Origin: Ruminococcus sp.
Lineage (GTDB): Bacteria; Bacillota; Clostridia; Oscillospirales; Acutalibacteraceae
NCBI GenBank assembly: GCA_004558485.1
Contig: SFCS01000001.1
Span: 50,981 to 114,980, forward strand
Length of the DNA: 64,000 nucleotides
Direction of reading: 5' to 3'
Shown here in pieces: positions 57,917 through 64,000 of this stretch (position 1 is its first letter; each line of letters opens with the position of its first letter). The notes beneath the pieces were generated by a model. It was given only the letters and a program-made list of their open reading frames with translations, was not told the origin of the DNA and ran no database searches. Position numbers and translations under genes: made by a program.

Positions 57917-60322
57917 ATGCGTTACAATCACAGTGAGATCGAGAAAAAATGGCAGAAAAAATGGGTGGAGGAGAACACCTTTGCCGCGTCGGACAGCCAT
58001 GAAAAGCCGCCCTACTATGCACTGGTGGAGTTTCCCTATCCGTCCGGACAGGGGCTGCATGTCGGCCATCCGCGCTCCTATACGGCGCTGGACATCGTGG
58101 CGCGCAAGCGCCGTCTGCAGGGCTATAATGTCCTCTACCCCATGGGTTGGGATGCGTTCGGTCTCCCCACGGAAAACTATGCCATCAAAAATCATATCCA
58201 TCCCGCCGTCGTGACCGAAAAGAATGTGGCGCGCTTCAAGGCACAGCTGCAGTCGCTCGGTCTTTCCTTCGACTGGACGCGCGAGATCAACACCACCGAC
58301 CCGCAGTATTATAAATGGACGCAGTGGATTTTTTTGCAGATGTTCAAAAAGGGACTGGCATACAAAAAGGAAATGTCGGTCAACTGGTGCACCGGCTGCA
58401 AGTGCGTGCTTGCCAACGAGGAGGTCGTGAACGGCGTTTGCGAACGCTGCGGCGGCGAGGTCGTGCACAAGGTCAAGAGCCAGTGGATGCTGAAGATCAC
58501 CGCCTATGCCCAGCGGCTCATCGACGATCTGTCGCTGGTGGATTACCCCGAGCGGGTGCGGGCGCAGCAGCTCAACTGGATCGGCAGATCCACCGGCGCC
58601 GAGGTCACCTTCAAGACCACCCTCGGTGATCCGCTGCAGGTGTATACCACCCGCCCCGACACGCTGTTCGGCGCGACCTATATGGTCATCTCGCCGGAGC
58701 ATCCGCTTTTGGAGAAGTGGGCGGCAAACATCAAAAATCTTGACGAGGTCAAAGCCTATCAGCAGGCGGCGGCGCAGAAATCCGATTTTGAACGCGCCGA
58801 GGTCGCCAAGGATAAGACCGGTGTGCGCCTTGACGGCGTGACGGCGATCAACCCCGTGAACGACACGGAGATCCCGATCTTCATTTCCGACTATGTTCTC
58901 ATGTCCTACGGCACGGGCGCCATCATGGCAGTTCCCGCGCACGACACGCGCGACTGGGAATTTGCCAAAAAATTCGGTCTGCCCATCATCGAGGTCGTCA
59001 AGGGCGGCGATGTGAAAAAAGAGGCGTTCACCGACTGCGCCACCGGCATCATGGTCAATTCCGGGTTCTTAGACGGCATGACCGTTGACGAGGCAAAAGA
59101 GGCGATCAAGGACTTTTTGACCGAAAAGGGCATCGGCGAGCGCAAGGTCAACTACAAGCTGCGTGACTGGGTATTCTCCCGTCAGCGCTATTGGGGCGAG
59201 CCGATCCCGATCGTCCATTGTGACAAGTGCGGCTTTGTGGCGGTGCCCGAGGAGGAGCTGCCGCTCATGCTGCCGCAGGTCAAAAGCTATGAGCCGACCG
59301 ACAACGGCGAGTCGCCGCTGGCGGCGATGACCGACTGGGTGAACACCGCCTGCCCGCACTGCGGCGGCCCTGCCAAGCGTGAGACCGACACGATGCCGCA
59401 GTGGGCGGGCTCGTCCTGGTATTTCCTGCGCTACACCGATCCGAAGAACGACAAGGCGCTTGCCTCCAAGGAAGCACTTGACTATTGGATGCCCGTCAAC
59501 TGGTATAACGGCGGCATGGAGCACACCACGCTGCACCTGCTGTACAGCCGTTTCTGGCACAAATTCCTCTATGACATCGGCGTGGTGTCCACGCCTGAGC
59601 CGTATGCCAAGCGCACGAGCCACGGCATGATCCTCGGCGAAAACGGCGAAAAGATGTCCAAATCGCGCGGCAATGTCGTCAATCCGGACGATATTGTCAA
59701 CGAATACGGTGCGGACACGCTGCGCGTGTATGAAATGTTCATCGGCGACTTTGAGAAGGCGGCGCCCTGGTCCAGCGCCAGCATCCGCGGCAGCCGTCGT
59801 TTCTTAGAGCGTGTGTGGGGGTTGCAGGAGCAGCTTTTGCCGCAGGAGGACATCCGCCCCGCGCTTTTGTCGGCGGTGCACAGGACCATCCGCAAGGTGG
59901 ATGAGGACATCGAAAATCTGAAATTCAACACCGCCATTGCCGCCATGATGGCGCTCATAAACGATCTCTATGCGGCAGACGGCGTGACGCGCGGCGAGCT
60001 GCGCGTGCTGCTCACGCTGCTCAATCCCTTTGCTCCGCACATGACGGAGGAGATTTGGGAGCGGCAGCACATGGGCGGCACGGTCGCCGAGCAGAGCTGG
60101 CCGCAGTTTGATCCGGCGTGCTGCAAGGAGGAAACGGTGGAGATTGCCGTGCAGGTGTGCGGTAAGATCCGCGCAAAGCTGATGGTCGATCCCGAAATCT
60201 CTGCCGCTAACGCCGTTGCCGCCGCGAAGGAAAACGAGCGGGTCGCCGCGGAGCTTGCCGGAAAGACGGTTGTCAAGGAAATCTACATCAAAGGCAAATT
60301 GGTGAATATTGTTGCAAAATAA
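57917..60322 (+). CDS. leuS: Leucyl-tRNA synthetase
   Basis: 801 residues, normal bacterial length. The HIGH motif is LHVGH near residue 46, KMSKS near 581, and the CP1 editing domain (TTRPDTLFGATYMV) lies between. Zinc-binding cysteines appear in the CTGCKCVLANEEVVNGVCERCGG region (written here in part) and CPHCGG. It charges tRNA-Leu and corrects isoleucine and valine errors. No T-box leader is seen; expression seems to depend on the upstream operon. Confidence 0.97.
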   Translation: MRYNHSEIEKKWQKKWVEENTFAASDSHEKPPYYALVEFPYPSGQGLHVGHPRSYTALDIVARKRRLQGYNVLYPMGWDAFGLPTENYAIKNHIHPAVVTEKNVARFKAQLQSLGLSFDWTREINTTDPQYYKWTQWIFLQMFKKGLAYKKEMSVNWCTGCKCVLANEEVVNGVCERCGGEVVHKVKSQWMLKITAYAQRLIDDLSLVDYPERVRAQQLNWIGRSTGAEVTFKTTLGDPLQVYTTRPDTLFGATYMVISPEHPLLEKWAANIKNLDEVKAYQQAAAQKSDFERAEVAKDKTGVRLDGVTAINPVNDTEIPIFISDYVLMSYGTGAIMAVPAHDTRDWEFAKKFGLPIIEVVKGGDVKKEAFTDCATGIMVNSGFLDGMTVDEAKEAIKDFLTEKGIGERKVNYKLRDWVFSRQRYWGEPIPIVHCDKCGFVAVPEEELPLMLPQVKSYEPTDNGESPLAAMTDWVNTACPHCGGPAKRETDTMPQWAGSSWYFLRYTDPKNDKALASKEALDYWMPVNWYNGGMEHTTLHLLYSRFWHKFLYDIGVVSTPEPYAKRTSHGMILGENGEKMSKSRGNVVNPDDIVNEYGADTLRVYEMFIGDFEKAAPWSSASIRGSRRFLERVWGLQEQLLPQEDIRPALLSAVHRTIRKVDEDIENLKFNTAIAAMMALINDLYAADGVTRGELRVLLTLLNPFAPHMTEEIWERQHMGGTVAEQSWPQFDPACCKEETVEIAVQVCGKIRAKLMVDPEISAANAVAAAKENERVAAELAGKTVVKEIYIKGKLVNIVAK

Positions 60323-60325
60323 TCC

Positions 60326-60354
60326 TTGACAGAGCTATTTCGGTATTGTATAAT
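60326..60354 (+). promoter_or_regulatory. Sigma-A promoter of rpsU
   Basis: Perfect TTGACA at 60326-60331, 17-bp spacer, perfect TATAAT at 60349-60354, only 4 bases after the leuS stop. Confidence 0.92.
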
Positions 60355-60402
60355 AGCATGTATGAAAAACCCCTGCTTGTCAGCGGAGGGAGGGAATCGA
60401 TT

Positions 60403-60579
60403 ATGGCAGAAGTTCGCGTAAGAGAGAACGAGACCTTGGACAGCGCCCTGCGCAGATGGAAAAAATCCTGTGCGCGTTCCGGCGTTTTGGCTGAGGTGCG
60501 CAAAAGAGAGCATTACGAGAAGCCGTCCGTGAAACGCAAAAAGAAATCGGAAGCGGCGCGCAAGAGAAAATTCAAATAA
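60403..60579 (+). CDS. rpsU: 30S ribosomal protein S21
   Basis: 58 residues, normal length, basic (EVRVRENETLDSALRRWKKS, YEKPSVKRKKKSEAARK). It takes part in mRNA binding on the 30S platform. ATG 60403 lies after GGAGGGAGGGAATCG; an upstream in-frame ATG at 60346 is inside the promoter region. Confidence 0.96.
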   Translation: MAEVRVRENETLDSALRRWKKSCARSGVLAEVRKREHYEKPSVKRKKKSEAARKRKFK

Positions 60580-60588
60580 GCTTTCATT

Positions 60589-60620
60589 AAAGACGGGCTT
60601 TTTACAAAGCCCGTCTTTGT
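60589..60620 (+). terminator. Terminator-like hairpin after rpsU
   Basis: A 12-bp stem around AGACGGGCT (60589-60601 with 60606-60617). The following T tract is weak (TTGTCTG), so termination may be partial. Confidence 0.65.
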
Positions 60621-60642
60621 CTGTCCGGGAAGGAGGAGCGGT

Positions 60643-61143
60643 GTGTTCCATCCGTTTTTGCTCAAAAAGAATATCACGGAGATCACGGTGGAGGAATTGC
60701 GGGAGATGGGCGTTGTCGGACTTCTGCTCGATGTGGACAACACCCTCACCGCGCACGACAGCCAGGAGCTGTCGCCCGCCGTCGCCGACTGGCTCGAAAC
60801 GGTCATGAGAGCGGGGATGCGACCGCTCATTGTCTCCAACGGCAAGAAAAAACGGGTGCAGCCGTTTGCAAAAAGGCTGGGTCTACCGTTCACGGCGTCG
60901 GCGGCAAAGCCGCTGCCGTTCGGCTTCTGGCGGGCGGCGCGGTCTTTGGGGCTGAAGAGACGGCAGTGCGTGGTCATCGGCGATCAGATCTTCACCGATG
61001 TGCTCGGCGGAAAATGCGCCGGCATCCGGGTGATCCAGCTCTTGCCGCTTGCCCCCGAAACGGATAAGCCGTTCATTCACTTCAAACGGAAATGGGAGCG
61101 CCGCATCATGCGGCACTGGAAAGAAACGGAGGAAAAGACATGA
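60643..61143 (+). CDS. yqeG: YqeG family HAD-IIIA phosphatase
   Basis: 166 residues. HAD motif I is LLDVDNTLTAHD (Asp30, Asp32), motif II SNGKK, motif IV VIGDQIFTDVLGG. Close to bacterial YqeG and mitochondrial phosphatidylglycerophosphate phosphatase; it may make phosphatidylglycerol together with the PgsA-like enzyme at 16118, but this is a family-based inference. GTG start at 60643 after GAAGGAGGAGCG. It overlaps the next gene by four bases. Confidence 0.88.
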   Translation: MFHPFLLKKNITEITVEELREMGVVGLLLDVDNTLTAHDSQELSPAVADWLETVMRAGMRPLIVSNGKKKRVQPFAKRLGLPFTASAAKPLPFGFWRAARSLGLKRRQCVVIGDQIFTDVLGGKCAGIRVIQLLPLAPETDKPFIHFKRKWERRIMRHWKETEEKT

Positions 61144-62000
61144 TTGCACGGTTCGGGCCGGCGGGAAACTGCAACGCTTTTTATGAGGCGGGCAACACCG
61201 CGACGGTGCAGCAGCCGGCATGGCTGCGGCAGTGGGACTTGAATGCCTATGAATATCAGTGCGGCAGAGGGGTGCGCCTCAGTGACAAGACGGCAGAGGC
61301 ACTGCGCGCCGCCGCAGAGGAAAACGATGTGCAGCTGTCGCTGCACGCGCCGTATTTCATTTCGCTTGCGTCCAAAGAGCCGGAAAAACGCGAAAACAGC
61401 GTGCGGTATATTTTGGAGAGCGCCGCGGCGGTGCAAAAGCTCGGCGGCGACCGCATCGTGGTGCACCCGGGCGGACTCGGCGGACTGCCGCGCGCCGATG
61501 CGACGGCGCTTGCGATGGAAACGCTGAAAAAGGCGCAGGCAGCGCTGGACGAAAACGGGCTTTCCGCCGTGCACATCTGTCCCGAGGTCATGGGCAAGAT
61601 CAATCAGCTCGGCACGCTTTCCGAGGTGCTGCAAATGTGCAGTCTCGACGAGCGGATGCTGCCGTGCGTTGATTTCGGTCATCTCAACAGCCGCGAGCAC
61701 GGAGCACTGAAGGACAGCGCGGCGTTTGCCGCCATTCTCGACGAGATCGAAAGAAGGCTCGGCAGCGTGCGCGTAAAGCAGTTCCATATTCATTTTTCCA
61801 AGATTGAATACACGGCGGGCGGCGAGAAAAAGCACCTGACCTTTGCCGACACGGTGTTCGGGCCGGAGCCTGCACCGCTCATGGCGCTTTTAGCGGAGCG
61901 GGGGCTGACGCCGACGGTCATCTGCGAGTCTGACGGCACGCAGACCGCCGATGCCGCGACAATGCGCAAAGAATATGAGGCGGCACGGCAAAATATGTGA
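61140..62000 (+). CDS. Endonuclease IV-like TIM-barrel protein (Nfo family)
   Basis: 286 residues. Metal ligands typical of endonuclease IV are present: SLHAPYF, VVHPGG, CPEVMGKINQLG, VDFGHLNSR, FHIHFSKIEY and ICESDG. The family cuts DNA at abasic sites. The N-terminus (RFGPAGNCNAFYEAG) differs from classic Nfo, so a related AP-endonuclease-2 fold with another substrate is possible. ATG at 61140 overlaps the yqeG stop; an upstream start lies within yqeG. Confidence 0.82.
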   Translation: MIARFGPAGNCNAFYEAGNTATVQQPAWLRQWDLNAYEYQCGRGVRLSDKTAEALRAAAEENDVQLSLHAPYFISLASKEPEKRENSVRYILESAAAVQKLGGDRIVVHPGGLGGLPRADATALAMETLKKAQAALDENGLSAVHICPEVMGKINQLGTLSEVLQMCSLDERMLPCVDFGHLNSREHGALKDSAAFAAILDEIERRLGSVRVKQFHIHFSKIEYTAGGEKKHLTFADTVFGPEPAPLMALLAERGLTPTVICESDGTQTADAATMRKEYEAARQNM

Positions 62001-62037
62001 TTTTTTCAAGGAAAATTCAGGATTATACTTGAAAAAA
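62001..62037 (+). repeat. 10-bp inverted repeat spanning the efp -35
   Basis: TTTTTTCAAG at 62001-62010 and its exact complement CTTGAAAAAA at 62028-62037, with a 17-base gap. The right arm contains the -35 hexamer TTGAAA. It could be a weak terminator of the upstream gene or an operator. Confidence 0.5.
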
Positions 62038-62057
62038 GCGGCAGAGTGCTGTAAAAT
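62029..62057 (+). promoter_or_regulatory. Sigma-A promoter of efp
   Basis: TTGAAA at 62029-62034, 17-bp spacer, TAAAAT at 62052-62057, 34 bases before the ATG. Confidence 0.7.
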
Positions 62058-62090
62058 AGAATACAGTTATAAAATTGGAGGTATACTTGT

Positions 62091-62648
62091 ATGATATCAG
62101 CAGGCGATTTCCGTAACGGCGTTACTTTTGAAATGGAAGGCAATGTCTATCAGATCATTGAATTTCAGCATGTGAAACCCGGCAAGGGCGCGGCTTTCGT
62201 ACGCACCAAGATCCGCAATGTGATTGCGGGAACGGTGGTGGAAAAGACCTTTAACCCTTCCGACAAATATCCGACCGCCTATGTTGAGAGAAAGGAAATG
62301 GAATATTCCTATAACGACGGCGATCTGTATTATTTCATGGACGGCGAGACCTATGAGCTCGTCCCGATCAACAAGGATGTGCTGTCCGACAACTTCAAGT
62401 TTGTGAAGGAAAACATGGTCTGCCGCATCATGTCCTATAAGGGCAAGGTGTTCGGCGTTGAGCCGCCGAACTTTGTGGAGCTGCAGGTGACGCAGACCGA
62501 TCCCGGCTTCAAGGGCGACACCGCGACCAACGCGACCAAGCCCGCCACGCTGGAGACCGGCGCCGAGGTGCGTGTGCCGCTGTTCATCAACGAGGGTGAA
62601 ATGATCCGCATCGACACCCGCACCGGCGAATATATGGAGCGCGCATAA
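62091..62648 (+). CDS. efp: Elongation factor P
   Basis: 185 residues, normal length. Three beta-barrel domains; the modification loop is HVKPGKGAAF (Lys32). It rescues ribosomes stalled at polyproline. GGAGGTATACTTGT precedes the ATG. No modification gene (yeiP, epmA/B, ymfI-like) is adjacent, so the modification state cannot be told. Confidence 0.97.
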   Translation: MISAGDFRNGVTFEMEGNVYQIIEFQHVKPGKGAAFVRTKIRNVIAGTVVEKTFNPSDKYPTAYVERKEMEYSYNDGDLYYFMDGETYELVPINKDVLSDNFKFVKENMVCRIMSYKGKVFGVEPPNFVELQVTQTDPGFKGDTATNATKPATLETGAEVRVPLFINEGEMIRIDTRTGEYMERA

Positions 62649-62686
62649 ACCATTCGTATACAGATAACAGTTAGGAGGAACGAAGT

Positions 62687-63121
62687 ATGACGACGATTGA
62701 AAAGGTAGCGTATCTCAAGGGACTGTTTGAAGGCATGGAGATCGACGAGAGCACCAAGGAAGGCAAGCTGCTCAAGGCGGTTGTGGAGGTTCTCGGCGAG
62801 CTTGCCGAGGATCATGCCGATCTTGAGGATTATGTTGCGGAGCTGACCGAGCAGGTCGACGCTGTGGACGAGGATCTCAGCTCGCTTGAAGATGTGGTAT
62901 ATGAGGAGCTGGACGACGAGTGCGACGGCGACTGTGAAGGCTGCGACGGCTGTGACGATTTGGACGACGATCTCTATGATGTCACCTGTCCGAGCTGCAA
63001 GGAGTCCTTTGAAGTGGACGAGGAAACACTGCTCGACGGCGGCGTGGATTGCCCCAACTGCGGTGAGCATCTCGAATTTGACATCGAGGATGACGAGGAC
63101 GAGGACGAAACCGAGGATTGA
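62687..63121 (+). CDS. CD1247-domain acidic protein with C-terminal zinc ribbon
   Basis: 144 residues. The N-terminal helical part (IEKVAYLKGLFEGMEID; KEGKLLKAVVEVLGELAEDHADLEDYV, written in part) matches a Clostridia-specific domain named after C. difficile CD1247. It is followed by a very acidic region with a C-x3-C-x2-C-x2-C stretch (CDGDCEGCDGC), a zinc ribbon (CPSCKESF, CPNCGEHLEF) and a Glu/Asp tail. Function unknown. AGGAGGAACGAAGT precedes the ATG, and it follows efp by 38 bases, probably in one transcript. Confidence 0.82.
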   Translation: MTTIEKVAYLKGLFEGMEIDESTKEGKLLKAVVEVLGELAEDHADLEDYVAELTEQVDAVDEDLSSLEDVVYEELDDECDGDCEGCDGCDDLDDDLYDVTCPSCKESFEVDEETLLDGGVDCPNCGEHLEFDIEDDEDEDETED

Positions 63122-63132
63122 TCCGAGAAAAC

Positions 63133-63163
63133 AAAAAGAGGAGCGCGCGGCGCTCCTCTTTTT
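63133..63163 (+). terminator. Rho-independent terminator of efp-CD1247
   Basis: A 9-bp GC-rich stem (63138-63146 with 63150-63158) extended by A5/T5, loop GCG. Confidence 0.9.
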
Positions 63164-63290
63164 CTATGCGGAGGGGTGCATGGCGCAGATGTATGTGCCG
63201 ACGAGAGGGATTTGGCTCTGCGAGGCGCGGACAGTGCTTCTCTTGCTGTGCAAAAATTCATGCCCTGTTTATCCCTTGCGCAACAAATTT

Positions 63291-63319
63291 GTATACAGGA
63301 AAAGTTTTCCGTCAAAACT
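63291..63319 (+). promoter_or_regulatory. Candidate sigma-F promoter of spoIIR
   Basis: GTATA at 63291-63295 and, after 15 bases, GTCAAAACT at 63311-63319. These match the forespore sigma-F pattern (GYWTA, then GGnRAnAnT) at all fixed positions but one. The spacing and distance to the ATG (30 bases) fit. spoIIR is a known sigma-F gene. Confidence 0.5.
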
Positions 63320-63349
63320 GCTTTCAGGAATAAAGCGGAGGGATCATAT

Positions 63350-63946
63350 ATGAGACGGTTTCTGAAAGCACTGGCGGGCGGGGTAACACTGTGCATTTTG
63401 CTGTCGCTTTGCGGCTTTGACGGGCAGTGCCAGGCGGTGCGCGACAATGTGGTGCGGCTGCACATTCTTGCCAATTCCGACACGGCGGAGGATCAGACGC
63501 TCAAGCTCAAGGTGCGGGACGCCGTGACCGCGGCGGCAGACGGCTGGTTTGACGGTGCAAACGGAGAAACGGCGGCACTGGCACAAATTGAAAAGCGTCT
63601 GCCCGCGCTGCAGGAGATCGCGCAGGAGGTCGTGTATAAGAACGGGTACGCCTATCCCGTGCAGGTGAAGCGGTGCAGGATGTATTTTGAAACGCGGCAG
63701 TACGGCAATGTGACCATGCCCGCGGGCATGTATGAGGCGGTGCGCTTTGTCATCGGCGAGGGAAAGGGAAAAAACTGGTGGTGCGTCATTTATCCGCCGC
63801 TGTGCATCCGCTCGGCGGTGAACGAGGAGGCGCTCTCGGATGTGTTGGACGACCGACAGATGTCCCTTGTGACGGGGGAAAAGGGGGTCGCTGTGCGGTT
63901 CAAGGTCGTGGAGATCTTTTGGTGGATCGTGGACAAATTCCGCTGA
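63350..63946 (+). CDS. spoIIR: Stage II sporulation protein R
   Basis: 198 residues. A signal peptide or membrane helix (about 7-24) precedes the SpoIIR domain (VRLHILANSDTAEDQTLKLKVRDAV, shortened in part; ETRQYGNVTMPAGMYEAVRFVIGEGKGKNWWCVIYPPLC, in part). In Bacillus it is secreted from the forespore and triggers SpoIIGA to activate sigma-E in the mother cell. ATG 63350 follows GCGGAGGGATCAT; an upstream extension in the same frame lies in the intergenic region. It is the clearest sign of a spore former here. Confidence 0.93.
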   Translation: MRRFLKALAGGVTLCILLSLCGFDGQCQAVRDNVVRLHILANSDTAEDQTLKLKVRDAVTAAADGWFDGANGETAALAQIEKRLPALQEIAQEVVYKNGYAYPVQVKRCRMYFETRQYGNVTMPAGMYEAVRFVIGEGKGKNWWCVIYPPLCIRSAVNEEALSDVLDDRQMSLVTGEKGVAVRFKVVEIFWWIVDKFR

Positions 63947-63973
63947 CAGGCGCGAAAAAATGATAAATTTCTC

Positions 63974-64000
63974 TTGACAAATTGATATTTATTTAGTATA
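63974..64000 (+). promoter_or_regulatory. Promoter cut by the right edge
   Basis: Perfect TTGACA at 63974-63979, 17-bp spacer, then TATA at the last four bases, the start of a -10. The gene it serves lies outside the window. Confidence 0.75.

Noticed and set aside
57800..57917. T-box or other riboswitch before leuS
   Set aside because: rsfS runs directly into leuS with no leader, so there is no space for a riboswitch.

Overview
The window looks like chromosome of a GC-rich, spore-forming, anaerobic member of the Clostridia, most likely Oscillospiraceae/Ruminococcaceae. The evidence is a complete rnfCDGEAB operon, a SpoIIR gene, a SpoIIQ-like M23 gene, an energy-coupling-factor (ECF) ecfA1-ecfA2-ecfT set, a zinc-finger ClpE-type ATPase, firmicute-style rimP-nusA-ylxR-ylxQ-infB and plsX-rnc-smc-ftsY operons, and sigma-A promoters with 17-bp spacers. 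Coding density is very high and many genes overlap as ATGA. I saw no tRNA, rRNA, CRISPR array, insertion sequence or prophage, and no intergenic gap longer than about 300 bp.

Layout. 1-6268: a glycosidase tail, a KDPG aldolase with an extra VOC-like domain, an acyltransferase, TspO and a LacZ-type beta-galactosidase. 6425-18999: a long plus-strand series, ruvCAB, glmM, a methyltransferase, ecfA1A2T, truA, an unknown membrane protein, a CvpA-like protein, pgsA and clpE-like. 19085-19948: class II aldolase with its own promoter and terminator. 20092-29767: the Rnf complex followed, apparently in the same transcription unit, by a two-domain lipoprotein, ApbE flavin transferase, two membrane-anchored FMN-binding proteins, a NusG-II protein, a Gx-type membrane protein and a HAD phosphatase. 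29796-38280 (minus strand): ribF-HAD, truB, nrnA, rbfA, infB, ylxQ, ylxR, nusA, rimP. 38499-41031: a tiny Q/N-repeat protein, a SirC-like dehydrogenase, a SpoIIQ-like M23 protein and a VanY-like carboxypeptidase. 41042-42384: infC-rpmI-rplT with a probable L20 leader. 42467-60322: an rRNA methyltransferase, dprA, topA, trmFO, plsX, rnc, smc, ftsY, rdgB, yhbY, nadD-yqeK, an LCP protein, rsfS and leuS. 60403-63946: rpsU, a YqeG phosphatase, an endonuclease IV-like protein, efp, a zinc-ribbon acidic protein and spoIIR. A truncated promoter sits at the right edge.

How the parts fit. Most of the window is housekeeping: Holliday-junction processing, cell-wall precursors, vitamin uptake, translation, tRNA/rRNA modification, lipid synthesis and chromosome segregation. 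The part that stands out is 20092-31352. There a ferredoxin:NAD+ oxidoreductase (Rnf) is genetically joined to extracytoplasmic flavoprotein parts. The nearby convergent ribF gene, which makes FMN and FAD, carries an unexpected HAD phosphatase domain. The lipoprotein at 25064-26020 has two tandem domains, each ending in a GCT motif that resembles the SGAT flavinylation motif of RnfG; I consider this the best lead in the window. Other unusual points are an apparent AUA start codon on infC, a CCHC zinc-finger-like insertion in the LCP protein, a CxxCxxCxxC tail on RnfE, and a 38-residue protein that is 84% Gln plus Asn.
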